Assembly: GCF_005484805.1 (NCBI RefSeq)
Contig: NZ_CP039432.1
Location: 2,108,001 to 2,172,000, forward strand
Direction: 5' to 3'
DNA length: 64,000 bases
Source: Rhodococcus sp. SGAir0479
GTDB taxonomy: Bacteria > Actinomycetota > Actinomycetes > Mycobacteriales > Mycobacteriaceae
Under the pieces are notes generated by a model, which did not search any database, was not told where the DNA came from, and saw only the letters and a list, made by a program, of their open reading frames with translations. The position numbers were made by a program, and so were the translations under genes. Shown here piece by piece: positions 9,061 to 19,115 of this stretch (its first letter is position 1; every line of letters starts with the position of its first letter).

Positions 9061-10002
9061 GTGACCCGATCCGCCCCCCAGGACCTCACCCCGTCGTACC
9101 GACGTTGCCGCGAACTCGCGGCCCGCCACGGCCGCACCTACTTCCTGGCCACCCGGTTGCTGCCCGCCGAGCGACGCCCGGCGGTGCACGCGCTGTACGG
9201 CTTCGCACGCGTCGTGGACGACATCGTCGACACCGACACCGATACCGCAGAGGGCGGCGCGGTCGATCGGGCGGCGGCGCTCGACGTGGTCGAGCAGCAG
9301 CTCGCCGCGGCGCTCGCGGGCCGCGCCGTCGACGATTCCTACGCGGGTCCGGTGCTGCCCGCCCTCGCGGACACGATCCGCCGCTACGACATTCCCGTCG
9401 AGTACTTCCGCGCGTTTCTCGAGTCGATGCGCATGGACGTGCCCGGGACTCCCGGCTACCGCGCGACCTATCCCGACCTGGCGACGCTGCGCCACTACAT
9501 GTACGGCTCGGCCGCGGTCATCGGCCTGCAGATGTTGCCGGTCCTCGGCACCAGCGTCCCCACCGGCGACGCGGCACCGTGTGCGGCGGCGCTGGGCGAG
9601 GCGTTCCAGCTGACCAACTTCCTGCGGGACGTCGGCGAGGATCTCGACCGTGGCCGGGTCTATCTGCCCGCCGACGAGCTGGCCGCGTTCGGGGTGGACG
9701 CCGACCTGCTGCGGTACGGCCGCCGGACCGGCACCGTGGACCCGCGTGTGCGCCGGGCCCTCGCGCACCTCGTCGCGCTCACCCGGTCGGTGTACCGGCG
9801 GGCCGAACCTGGACTCGACATGCTCGCGCCCCGGGCCCGCCCCGGCATCCGCGTCGCCTTCGTCCTGTACGGGGACATCCTCGACGAGATCGAGAGGTAC
9901 GACTTCCGAATCCTCGACCGGCGCGCGACCGTGCCGCGGCGCCGCCGCCTCGCGGTCGCGCTACCCTTGCTCGGGAAATCCCTGTTGCCCGGCACCCGGT
10001 AG
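9061..10002 (+). CDS. crtB: Phytoene synthase
   Basis: 313 aa. It joins two GGPP molecules to make 15-cis-phytoene, the committed step of carotenoid synthesis. Both Asp-rich motifs are intact: D53-D54-I-V-D57 near the N-terminus, and F-L-R-D190-V-G-E-D194-L-D-R-G-R in the middle. Y-G-F-A-R and Y-M-Y-G-S are also typical. GTG 9061 was chosen with a weak GGGTGGG site; GTG 9049 is an alternative. It follows mptA by 16 nt and may be read with it. M. tuberculosis lacks this gene at the locus, so it is part of the carotenoid insert. Confidence 0.9.
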   Translation: MTRSAPQDLTPSYRRCRELAARHGRTYFLATRLLPAERRPAVHALYGFARVVDDIVDTDTDTAEGGAVDRAAALDVVEQQLAAALAGRAVDDSYAGPVLPALADTIRRYDIPVEYFRAFLESMRMDVPGTPGYRATYPDLATLRHYMYGSAAVIGLQMLPVLGTSVPTGDAAPCAAALGEAFQLTNFLRDVGEDLDRGRVYLPADELAAFGVDADLLRYGRRTGTVDPRVRRALAHLVALTRSVYRRAEPGLDMLAPRARPGIRVAFVLYGDILDEIERYDFRILDRRATVPRRRRLAVALPLLGKSLLPGTR

Positions 10003-10040
10003 ACCGGGGCGGGGCGTCGGACGGACCGTCGAAAGCGCCG

Positions 10041-10409
10041 TCAGAAGGCCATGGACTGGGCGCGGCGGACCACCTCGCGCGCCAGGTCCCCGTGCATCGC
10101 GTCGATCGGGGTGCCCGGGAGCGTGTCGTCCTCGGCGAACAGCCACCGCAGGATCTCCTCGTCCTCGTAGCCGCCGTCGCGCAGCACGACGATCAGCCCC
10201 GGGAGCAGACGCACGGGCTGGCCGTCGTCGCCGAAGAACGCCTCGGGGATGCCCAGCACCCCGTCGCGCCGGACCGCGATCAGGTGGTGGTCGCGCAGCA
10301 GCTGGTGCACGCGGGTGACCGCGAGACCCATCCCCTTCGACACGTCCGCCAGCTGCAGCAGCGGAATCGACCGGTCCAACACGTCATCGCAGTAAGGGAT
10401 AGCACTCAC
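10041..10409 (-). CDS. Winged-helix DNA-binding protein, Rv2175c-like
   Basis: 122 aa. The N-terminal helix-turn-helix region (L-L-Q-L-A-D-V-S-K-G-M-G through V-T-R-V-H-Q-L-L-R-D) is followed by a short C-terminal helical part with G-Y-E-D-E-E-I-L-R-W-L-F. It matches Rv2175c, a DNA-binding protein known as a substrate of the neighbouring kinase PknL. GTG 10409 is preceded by TAACGT with a 7-nt gap, a leaderless arrangement. The gene is divergent from pknL, and 123 bp hold both promoters. Phosphorylation control by the adjacent kinase is inferred from the mycobacterial pair. The open frame continues far upstream only as antisense shadow. Confidence 0.85.
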   Translation of the reverse strand: MSAIPYCDDVLDRSIPLLQLADVSKGMGLAVTRVHQLLRDHHLIAVRRDGVLGIPEAFFGDDGQPVRLLPGLIVVLRDGGYEDEEILRWLFAEDDTLPGTPIDAMHGDLAREVVRRAQSMAF

Positions 10410-10532
10410 TCCCCTAACGTTATCGGGTCGGCGACGGCGGTACGACCACGGCCCGCGTCGCGGAATCGGGTGGACGGCCGCGGGCTGACTACGATCGACA
10501 TGACTCTGTGAACGAAACGAGGGGGCGCGAGC

Positions 10533-12515
10533 TTGAATCCCGGACGGTTGATCGGTGTGGTGCTGGATCGGCGCTATCGCATCGATGCACCCATCGCGCG
10601 GGGCGGTATGTCCACCGTCTACCGCGGCATGGACCTGCGGCTGGACCGTCCGGTCGCGATCAAGGTGATGGACCCGCAGTTCGCGGCGGATCCGCAGTTC
10701 CTCGCGCGCTTCGAGTTCGAGGCCCGCGCGGTGGCCCGGCTCAACCATCCGGGCCTGGTGGGAGTGCACGACCAGGGCAGCGATGGTGAGCACGCCTTCC
10801 TGGTGATGGAACTCGTCGAGGGTGGGACCCTGCGCGAGTTGCTGCGCGAGCGCGGGCCCATGCCCCCGCACGCGGCCGCCGCGGTGACCCGCCCGGTCCT
10901 CGAGGCGCTGGCCGTCGCACACCGCGCCGGACTGGTGCACCGCGACATCAAGCCCGAGAATGTCCTCATCTCGCACGCCGGTGACGTCAAGATCGCCGAC
11001 TTCGGGCTGGTGCGCGCCATCGCCGCCTCCAACACCACGTCCCGCAGCGTCATCCTGGGCACCGCCCAGTACCTGTCGCCGGAACAGGTCACGACCGGGA
11101 CGGCCGATGCCCGCAGCGACGTGTACGCGGCGGGAGTGATGCTGTTCGAGATGCTCACCGGCACCACCCCGTTCACGGGCGACACCTCGTTGTCGATCGC
11201 GTACCAGCGCATCGACAACGACGTGCCGGCGCCGAGCACGCTGATCGACGGCGTACCGCCGGAGTTCGACGACCTCGTCGTCCGGGCCACCGAACGCGTT
11301 CCCGACGAACGGTTCGCGGACGCGGGTGCGATGGCGGCGCAACTGCGGGCCGTCAGCGCGCAGCTGCAGTTGCCGCCGTACCGGGTGCCCGCGCCGCGCC
11401 GCGCCGCCCAGCAGGCCGCCGCACCGACGGCCGTGACCGCCCGGAATCCGGAGGCGCCCACCGCCGACCGCGGTCCCGACCCGACGACGGTGCTGCCGGC
11501 GCCTGCGTCCGACACCGGCGTGCAGCACACCAAGGTGGTCACCACCGTCACCCCCCGGCCACCCGAGGAGGACGCGGAACCGCCCGTCGAGAGCCCCGTC
11601 GGCCGTCCGTTCGGCGACGCGGCGGCACGCGGGCGACGATCCCGTCGTACGGTGCTGGTGTGGCTGCTGGTGGTGCTGCTCGTCGCGGCCGCGGTCGGCG
11701 TCGGCGGGTGGTGGCTCGGCTCGGGCCGGTACGCCGCCATCCCGGCGGTCGACGGTCAGAGCCCGGCCGCCGCGACCACCAGCATCGAGGCGGCCGGCCT
11801 GACCGCGGAGACGACGGGCCGGTACTCCGACACCGTGGCCGTCGACGCGCTGGTCGGCACCGACCCGCCGAGCGGGTCGAAGGTGCCACGCGGGTCGACG
11901 GTGCAGGTCCTGGTCTCGCTCGGCCGGCCCACGGTCCCCGAGGTGACCGGGCGCGGCGACGTCGCGGCCGTCGAGGCCAGCCTGCGGGAGCGTACGTTCG
12001 TGCCGGTCGACGGCGGCGAGGCGTTCAGCGCGCGCGTCCCGGTCGGGGCGATCGCCGCGCTCGAGCCCGCCCCCGGCACGATGCTGGCGGTCGGATCTCA
12101 GATCCGGCTGATCCGCAGCAAGGGCGCCCCGCCGGTGGACGTCCCGGACGTGTCGGGCCTGTCGGAGGACGCCGCGCGCAAGGCCCTCGACGGGGTGGGC
12201 ATCACGGTGCGCGACGTCCAGCAGGTCTTCGACGGCGACGTCGACGCCGGCGACGCGGTCGGGACCGATCCCGCGGTGGGGACCACCGTCAAGGCCGGTG
12301 CCAGTGTGGTGCTGAAGGTGTCGAACGCGGTGAAGGTACCGTCGATGCTGGGCCGCTCGGTCGCCGCCGCCAAGTCCGAACTCGACCGCCTGGGCCTGCG
12401 GTACGAGGTGCGCCAGATCGTCAGCTCGGACCGGTCGTTGATCATCTCGCAGAGTCCCGGAGCCGGCGGCCGCGTCGCGCCCGGTGGCACGGTCACGCTC
12501 ACCTCGCTGCTCTGA
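10533..12515 (+). CDS. pknL: Serine/threonine protein kinase with PASTA domains (PknL)
   Basis: 660 aa from a TTG start behind GAGGGGG. Kinase domain, residues 1-275: A-I-K44, catalytic H-R-D138-I-K-P-E-N, D-F-G-L. A Pro/Thr-rich juxtamembrane stretch and one membrane helix (about 374-396) follow. About four extracellular PASTA repeats run from about 402 to the end, each with the V-P-x-(V/L)-x-G or P-x-x-G-x-x-V pattern. PASTA domains bind peptidoglycan fragments, so the kinase likely senses the cell wall. The M. tuberculosis PknL, as I recall, is only about 400 aa and lacks PASTA; corynebacterial PknL has them. Confidence 0.9.
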   Translation: MNPGRLIGVVLDRRYRIDAPIARGGMSTVYRGMDLRLDRPVAIKVMDPQFAADPQFLARFEFEARAVARLNHPGLVGVHDQGSDGEHAFLVMELVEGGTLRELLRERGPMPPHAAAAVTRPVLEALAVAHRAGLVHRDIKPENVLISHAGDVKIADFGLVRAIAASNTTSRSVILGTAQYLSPEQVTTGTADARSDVYAAGVMLFEMLTGTTPFTGDTSLSIAYQRIDNDVPAPSTLIDGVPPEFDDLVVRATERVPDERFADAGAMAAQLRAVSAQLQLPPYRVPAPRRAAQQAAAPTAVTARNPEAPTADRGPDPTTVLPAPASDTGVQHTKVVTTVTPRPPEEDAEPPVESPVGRPFGDAAARGRRSRRTVLVWLLVVLLVAAAVGVGGWWLGSGRYAAIPAVDGQSPAAATTSIEAAGLTAETTGRYSDTVAVDALVGTDPPSGSKVPRGSTVQVLVSLGRPTVPEVTGRGDVAAVEASLRERTFVPVDGGEAFSARVPVGAIAALEPAPGTMLAVGSQIRLIRSKGAPPVDVPDVSGLSEDAARKALDGVGITVRDVQQVFDGDVDAGDAVGTDPAVGTTVKAGASVVLKVSNAVKVPSMLGRSVAAAKSELDRLGLRYEVRQIVSSDRSLIISQSPGAGGRVAPGGTVTLTSLL

Positions 12516-12558
12516 CCCCCGCCGCGTGCCGGTGCCTGCGGGACGGGCCCCGAACGGC

Positions 12559-12603
12559 TGAAGGGTCCCTTCGTGCGCGGGGAGCGCACGAAGGGACCCT
12601 TCA
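12559..12603. terminator. Bidirectional terminator between pknL and aroG
   Basis: Perfect 20-bp inverted repeat (12559-12578 and 12584-12603) with a 5-nt loop. It sits between two converging genes. A run of T is lacking, as is common in this group. Confidence 0.8.
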
Positions 12604-12615
12604 GGTGGGCTCCGA

Positions 12616-14091
<1,476 letters not shown>

Positions 14092-14583
14092 TCACCGGAC
14101 GGCGCGGAAGGCCTCGATCGCCTCGAACTTCGCGAGATTGTGCCGGGCGTCGGCCAGCGCGTCGTGGGCGTCGTCCGGAACCTGCGGCAGCGGCGGGCAC
14201 CCGTGGTACTCCCAGTGCTGGCGCAGCTCGCGGGTGTAGCGCGGCATCGTCGACGGCAGCTCGGTCATCGCGCCCCACAGCTGGCACAGCACCACGTGGT
14301 CGTAGGCGGCCACCCACGCCCACAGCTCGGGTTCGATTCCGGGCCGCGGGACGAGGAACTTCAGCAGGTCGTCCCGGATGCGCGCACGGCTCTTCCACAG
14401 CGGGGACGACGGCGGCGGCAGCTTGGGCAGGACGTTCCGCCGCACCCACTTGCCGGCACGCTCGGGGTCGAACTCGGTGGAGACGGCGTAGAACTCGCGT
14501 CCGTCCTCGCAAACCACACCGATCGAGACGAGCTCGATTGTGCGACCATCCTCGATGAACTCACAGTCGTAGAAGTAGCGCAC
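14092..14583 (-). CDS. 3'-5' exoribonuclease of the RNase AS / Rv2179c type
   Basis: 163 aa. DEDDh-like nuclease: Y-D-C-E-F opens the protein with the first two acidic metal ligands, A-A-Y-D-H-V-V-L-C holds the third Asp, and D-D-A-H-D-A-L-A-D-A-R-H gives the His and last Asp. Its M. tuberculosis counterpart Rv2179c trims adenylate-rich RNA 3' ends. The GTG at 14583 has TAGGCT 7 nt upstream, so the mRNA is likely leaderless. It lies 90 nt upstream of aroG in the same direction and could be read with it. The open frame further upstream is antisense to the GT87 gene. Confidence 0.88.
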   Translation of the reverse strand: MRYFYDCEFIEDGRTIELVSIGVVCEDGREFYAVSTEFDPERAGKWVRRNVLPKLPPPSSPLWKSRARIRDDLLKFLVPRPGIEPELWAWVAAYDHVVLCQLWGAMTELPSTMPRYTRELRQHWEYHGCPPLPQVPDDAHDALADARHNLAKFEAIEAFRAVR

Positions 14584-14652
14584 GGTGGGGAGCCTATGCC
14601 CACGGGCCGGGGCACTCGACACCGCGCCCTCTGTTCGTAGAAGGATGGTCTG

Positions 14653-15960
14653 GTGCGCACCCCCACCCCCGACTCCACCGACCGGGCTCCCGTCGCCGGC
14701 GCCACTGCCGCGACCCAGCCCTCCTGGTGGCGCTCGCCGCTGGGCATCGTCACGCAGGTACTGATCGCGGTGGCCGCGGCGTGCGGCGCGGCGTACCACC
14801 TGTTCGGGTTCCCCGGCCTGCGCGACGTGGGCTTCTACTACCGGATCGACCTGGACGTCTACCGCCTCGGCGGGGCGGTGTTCGCCGACGGCGGACCGTT
14901 GTACGGGGCCATGCCCCCGACGGCGTCGGGCATCGGGCTGCCGTTCACGTATCCCCCGCTGGCGGCAGTGGTGTTCAGCCCGATGTCGGCGATCCCGCTC
15001 GAGGCGGCCGGTGTCGTGCTGACGACGCTGTCGTTGCTCGCGTTGTTCGCCACGCTCGTGCTCACCCTCGCGTCCGTCGGGGTGGCTCCGCGCACGACCC
15101 TGTTGTGGGGGGCGCTGGCCGCCGCGGTGGCCGCGCTCGCGCTGGAGCCGGTGTACTCGACGCTGAACTACGGGCAGGTGAACATCCTGCTGATGGCCGT
15201 CGTGGCGGCCGACTGTCTGCCGAAGAAGACGCCGTGGCCGCGCGGCGTGCTGATCGGCTTCGTGGCCGCACTCAAGCTCACTCCGGCGGCGTTCGTCCTG
15301 TTCTTCCTGATTCGCAAGGACTTCCGGGCCGCGGTCACGACGGCCGTCAGCTTCGCGGCGTTCGGCGCGATCGGGTTCGTGCTCACCCGTGCCGATTCGT
15401 GGCAGTACTGGACCGAGACGTTGTTCGACTCCGGGCGCATCGGGACCCCGGCGTATCCGGCGAACCAGAGCATCACCGGCGTGCTCGCCCGCCTCGGCGC
15501 GGACGAGTCGCTGCGCAGCGTCCTGTGGCTCGGGGCGAGCGCCGTCGCCCTGGTGCTCGCGGCCGTCGCGATGCACCGCGCCTTCGCCGCCGGTGCCACC
15601 GCGCTGGCGCTGTGCGTCAACGCGCTGCTCGGGCTGCTCGTCTCCCCCGTCTCCTGGTCACACCACTGGGTCTGGGTCGCCCCGCTGCTGCTGCTCGTCG
15701 GGGTCGAGGCCTACCGCCGACGCAGCCTCGCGCTCGGCGTCGGGGTGCTCGCCAGTTGCGCGGTGTTCCTGATCGCCCCGCACTGGCGGCTGGGACCCGG
15801 CCGCTGGGAGGGCACCGGATGGCCCGTCTGGGACCAGTTCCTCGCCTCCACCTACGTGTGGTGGGCCGTCGCGGTCATCGTGGCGGTCGCGGTCGGCGCC
15901 GGCCCCCGCGTCCTCCGACGGTCGGCCGGCGCCCCGCAACGCGTCCCGTCGGTGGCCTGA
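14653..15960 (+). CDS. GT87 polyprenyl-phosphate-mannose-dependent mannosyltransferase (Rv2181-like)
   Basis: 435 aa with about ten membrane helices. The early loop Y-Y-R-I-D-L-D-V-Y-R-L-G-G contains the Asp typical of GT-C/GT87 enzymes, followed by F-T-Y-P-P-L-A-A and N-Y-G-Q-V-N. Rv2181 in M. tuberculosis adds alpha-1,2-mannose branches to the lipomannan core; the same role is inferred here from position and family. GTG 14653 is preceded by AGAAGGA at about 8 nt. The gene is divergent from the RNase AS gene. Its last 303 bp are overlapped on the other strand by the long frame of the DUF4436 gene. Confidence 0.85.
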   Translation: MRTPTPDSTDRAPVAGATAATQPSWWRSPLGIVTQVLIAVAAACGAAYHLFGFPGLRDVGFYYRIDLDVYRLGGAVFADGGPLYGAMPPTASGIGLPFTYPPLAAVVFSPMSAIPLEAAGVVLTTLSLLALFATLVLTLASVGVAPRTTLLWGALAAAVAALALEPVYSTLNYGQVNILLMAVVAADCLPKKTPWPRGVLIGFVAALKLTPAAFVLFFLIRKDFRAAVTTAVSFAAFGAIGFVLTRADSWQYWTETLFDSGRIGTPAYPANQSITGVLARLGADESLRSVLWLGASAVALVLAAVAMHRAFAAGATALALCVNALLGLLVSPVSWSHHWVWVAPLLLLVGVEAYRRRSLALGVGVLASCAVFLIAPHWRLGPGRWEGTGWPVWDQFLASTYVWWAVAVIVAVAVGAGPRVLRRSAGAPQRVPSVA

Positions 15961-16842
15961 GCCGGATTCCACGGCGGTGTCGCGCCACCAGCAGTACACG
16001 TAGAGCGCCAGCGCGCACACGAGCGTGACGACCACCCACAGAGTGAGCGAGACGTCGACCCACGAACCGATCGGCGGATCGCCGGGCAGGATGCTGCGCA
16101 TGGGCACGACGGCGAAGAGCATCGCCGCCATCCACCCGAGCATGTCGGTGTGTACCCGGCGCCGGCGGCGGGTGGTCTGGATCGCCGCGAACGCCGCGAG
16201 CACCGCCAGCACCACCATCATGAGCAGCAGGATCAGCGCGTAGACCAGCGTCCCCGCCGTCCGCTGCACGCGGACGTCGAGCCCCTCGCCTGCGGCGGCG
16301 TACTCGGGACCGACCGTGACGGACTCGTCGCGGACCTCCCAGCCCTCGAGTTGTCCGTCGAACAGCACCCGGGTCGGGAGGATCCGGACGCCGTCGCCCG
16401 CCCCGGTGTACGCCTCCACGACGAGCGGTTCGATCGCGAACCGGTCGAACGGCCACCGGCCGGCCTGCCCGGCGATCATGAGCTGGGCGTCGAACATGGT
16501 GGTCGGCACCGACCCCGCCGGGAAGGCGAGTTCCGCGCGGGCAGTGCTGGGCGCGAGGTAGAGGTTGATCTGCTCCGCGAGTGTGTCGCCGCGCGCGCCG
16601 AAGAACTCTCTGCCCGGGACGATCTGGATCTCCACGTCGAGCCGGTCGGTCGTCGGGTGCATCGCCTTGGGGGTGACGATGACGACGACCTCGTCGTCCG
16701 CGGGCACCACCATGACCACTTCCTCGGTGTCGTCGGCGAGGCCGTAGACCACGAGCGTTGCCGCGTACACGAGCGCGGTCACCGCAGCGACCAGCGACCA
16801 GAAGAGCCGGGGCCGGGATCGTGCGAAGGAGACGAGGGACAC
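15658..16842 (-). CDS. DUF4436 membrane protein with antisense-overlapping C-terminus
   Basis: 394 aa by the open frame. One N-terminal membrane helix is followed by a beta-rich extracytoplasmic region of about 170 aa, then three more helices ending near W-W-R-D-T-A-V-E. This layout is that of the DUF4436 family, function unknown. The last 100 or so residues have no family look: they are the antisense of the GT87 gene, because no stop occurs before 15658. The native stop was probably lost. GTG 16842 has TAAGTT 7 nt upstream, a leaderless promoter. Confidence 0.7.
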   Translation of the reverse strand: MSLVSFARSRPRLFWSLVAAVTALVYAATLVVYGLADDTEEVVMVVPADDEVVVIVTPKAMHPTTDRLDVEIQIVPGREFFGARGDTLAEQINLYLAPSTARAELAFPAGSVPTTMFDAQLMIAGQAGRWPFDRFAIEPLVVEAYTGAGDGVRILPTRVLFDGQLEGWEVRDESVTVGPEYAAAGEGLDVRVQRTAGTLVYALILLLMMVVLAVLAAFAAIQTTRRRRRVHTDMLGWMAAMLFAVVPMRSILPGDPPIGSWVDVSLTLWVVVTLVCALALYVYCWWRDTAVESGSGHRRDALRGAGRPSEDAGAGADRDRHDDRDGPPHVGGGEELVPDGPSGALPAAGSQPPVRGDQEHRATGEHPDAEREAASAVGLDPDEQQQRGDPDPVV

Positions 16843-16901
16843 GCAGGGGAACTTACCGGCGCGGACGCGGGGCGACTCAGATTCCGCGGTCGGCACGTCG
16901 A

Positions 16902-17534
16902 TCACCGAATGTGCGCGGGCCCCGCCCCTTCGGGACTGCGAGCGCTGACGACGTCCCACGCCGCCTTGGGGTACGCGAGCGCCTCACGAACCACGTTGCG
17001 CGCCAGCGTCACGCGGCGGCCACCGGCCCGTCCGGCCCGGACCCCGTCGGCATCGATGCCTGCGGCCCGTGCCAGCGCGACGGCGCGCGGCAGGTGGAAC
17101 GGCTGCGTGACGAGCAGTGCCCGGCGGACACCGAACACCGTGGCGGCGCGGACGCACGTGTCGTAGGTGTCGAGACCGTAGGGGTCGGCGACGATGCGGC
17201 TGCGGTCCACCCCGGCGGCCGTCAAGTACTCGATCATCGCGGCGATCTCGTCACCGGATCGACCGTGCCCGTCGCCGGAGACCAGCACGTCGGCGACCGT
17301 TCCGTCGGCGACGAGTTCGACGGCGGTGTCCAGACGGCCCTGCAGGAACTTCATCGGTTTCCCGTGCCGCACCCGGGCCCCGAACACGATCGCGACGGGC
17401 GCGGCGGGCGTTCGGTCCCGGTCGTGCACGCGTCCGGCCGCGGCCACCGCGATCCACCCCGCCGGCGCGACACCCGCGAGCGCGGCCGCGGCCACAGCGC
17501 CGACGACACGTCGGCGTCGGCTGTACGGTCTCAT
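16902..17534 (-). CDS. YdcF/SanA/ElyC-family envelope protein
   Basis: 210 aa. A single N-terminal membrane helix (about residues 10-33) anchors a DUF218 domain: A-I-V-F-G-A-R-V, L-V-S-G-D-G, D-T-Y-D-T-C-V-R-A and a T-Q-P-F-H-L-P-R-A motif. Relatives SanA and ElyC influence envelope permeability and peptidoglycan or lipid-carrier metabolism in E. coli; the enzymatic activity is unclear. The ATG overlaps the stop of the upstream thiolase-like gene (ATGA), so the two are co-translated. Confidence 0.85.
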   Translation of the reverse strand: MRPYSRRRRVVGAVAAAALAGVAPAGWIAVAAAGRVHDRDRTPAAPVAIVFGARVRHGKPMKFLQGRLDTAVELVADGTVADVLVSGDGHGRSGDEIAAMIEYLTAAGVDRSRIVADPYGLDTYDTCVRAATVFGVRRALLVTQPFHLPRAVALARAAGIDADGVRAGRAGGRRVTLARNVVREALAYPKAAWDVVSARSPEGAGPAHIR

Positions 17535-19078
17535 CGTGGGCCGGGTCCGAACGTCGCCCGGTTGCCCTCCGGCGTCGCCCGCACCCGCACTCGGGTGCCG
17601 AGCGGGTCCTCGTCCGTGAGCCGGTCGGCGAACTCGCCGTCGCCGCCGATCGCGACGACCCGCTCTCCGTCCCCGTCCAGCCGTCCCACCACGATGCCGG
17701 TGCGGTCGCCGTCCCGGGCGTGCCGGACGGTGTACGTCTCGACGGTCACCGTGCCGTCGGCGCGCTCCCGCACGGGCACGGCCGGGGTGGCGTCGATGCG
17801 TTGCTGGAGGACGGCGTCGTCCGACACCCGCCAGGGCACCGGCGTCGTCGAGTAGACCCCCGCGGAGTACTTCGACAGGATGCCCCCGTTGGCGCCGACG
17901 AAGCCGTAGCTGCCCGGGTGGGCCCGGCACCGGACGGCGGTCTCGGCGATGGCGTGCATCGAGTAGTTGTTGCCCGCGCCGCCGAAGAACGGCAGCCCGC
18001 CGGTCACCGTCAGGCCGCGGGGATCGTCGGCCGCGAGTCCCAGGCCTTCGGCGATCACCGAGACCGCGACGGGAAAGCAGCTGTAGAGGTCGATCGTGGC
18101 GAGGTCGGCCGGACCGATCCGGGCCATCTCCAGCGCGTGCCGTGCCGCCGTCACGGCGGCCGGCGCGGAGCCCAGATCGGCGCGCGCCAGCATGCCCTGC
18201 TCGTGCAGGTCGGAGTGTCCGTGCAGGAACACCCACTGCTCCGCGGGCACCCCGAGCCGGCGCGCCGCCGCCACCGACATGACGATCACCGCAGCGGCCT
18301 GATTCACCTGGTCCCGCGCCACGAGATAGCGCAGGTACGGGTCGGCGATGGGCCGATTGCGGGCGCTCGGCCGGGCGAGTTCCGCAGCCGTCCGGACCGT
18401 GCGCGCCGCCGCGTGCGGGTTCCGGGCCGCCACCTCGGTGAACGGCGCGAAGAGCCGGCCCATGGCCGCGACGTGCTCGGCGCGACTGCGGCCGAGCCCG
18501 GCCCGACGCGCATGCTCGAGGACGGCGTACTGGCTGGCGGCATCGGTGAGGTGGTGTTCGATCGCCGGCCGCGACAGCATCCCGCCGAGCCCGTGGCCGC
18601 GGTCCTCGAGATCGCCGTCCACGGTTTCGGAGAAGTCGGGGCGGTCGGGGGCGTCGGCCAGGTGCCGGGCCGTCGAGATCGCCTCCGCGCCGACCGCGAG
18701 CGCGATCTCGCTGCGGCCGTGCGCGATCGCCTCGGCCAGCTCGGTGACCAGCGACTGCGGCCCCTGTCCCCCGACCACCTCGAGGATCGCGCGGGTGGGG
18801 GCCGCCCCGATCCGGGTGGCCACCGAGCGCGGGAAGTTGTTCGACCGGCCGAGGGACGACACGCCCGGCATCGACATCTCGAACTGCCGGATGCCGGCGA
18901 CGGTGTCGATCGCGGCCGCCACCGAAGCGCGTCCCGCGCCCGCGTCGGCGACCGCCGCGGAGGCGGCCCGGGCGCCGAGTTCTGCTGCCGACAGTCCGCG
19001 GTAGTCGGCGCTGCCCACATGCTCGGACGCCTGCCCGACGCCGACGAGCACGGGCGTGCGGGGATCGAGTGCGCTCAT
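17531..19078 (-). CDS. Thiolase-like protein type 1 (acetyl-CoA acetyltransferase family)
   Basis: 515 aa. Two-lobed thiolase fold with family markers I-D-L-Y-S-C-F-P-V-A-V, G-G-L-P-F-F-G-G-A-G-N-N-Y-S-M-H and G-A-N-G-G-I-L-S-K-Y-S. The last 95 or so residues form the extra beta-rich domain seen in mycobacterial thiolase-like protein 1 (TLP1_add_C). I see no classical N-terminal active-site Cys, so ordinary thiolysis is doubtful; lipid binding or a different acyl transfer is possible. ATG 19078 is favoured over 19105. It is coupled to the ElyC-like gene. M. tuberculosis has no such gene here, so this pair is an addition to the backbone. Confidence 0.8.
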   Translation of the reverse strand: MSALDPRTPVLVGVGQASEHVGSADYRGLSAAELGARAASAAVADAGAGRASVAAAIDTVAGIRQFEMSMPGVSSLGRSNNFPRSVATRIGAAPTRAILEVVGGQGPQSLVTELAEAIAHGRSEIALAVGAEAISTARHLADAPDRPDFSETVDGDLEDRGHGLGGMLSRPAIEHHLTDAASQYAVLEHARRAGLGRSRAEHVAAMGRLFAPFTEVAARNPHAAARTVRTAAELARPSARNRPIADPYLRYLVARDQVNQAAAVIVMSVAAARRLGVPAEQWVFLHGHSDLHEQGMLARADLGSAPAAVTAARHALEMARIGPADLATIDLYSCFPVAVSVIAEGLGLAADDPRGLTVTGGLPFFGGAGNNYSMHAIAETAVRCRAHPGSYGFVGANGGILSKYSAGVYSTTPVPWRVSDDAVLQQRIDATPAVPVRERADGTVTVETYTVRHARDGDRTGIVVGRLDGDGERVVAIGGDGEFADRLTDEDPLGTRVRVRATPEGNRATFGPGPR

Positions 19079-19115
19079 GCCGCCGCGGTACCGGTCACGC
19101 GGCAACGCGGGCCCG

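Noticed and set aside
7230-9137. 635-codon open frame on the minus strand
   Set aside because: It is antisense to mptA and consists of Arg/Asp/His/Gln-rich text with no domain; a GC-driven shadow.
10041-11528. Long extension of the Rv2175c-like frame upstream
   Set aside because: Only residues from 10409 down match the family; the rest is antisense to pknL.
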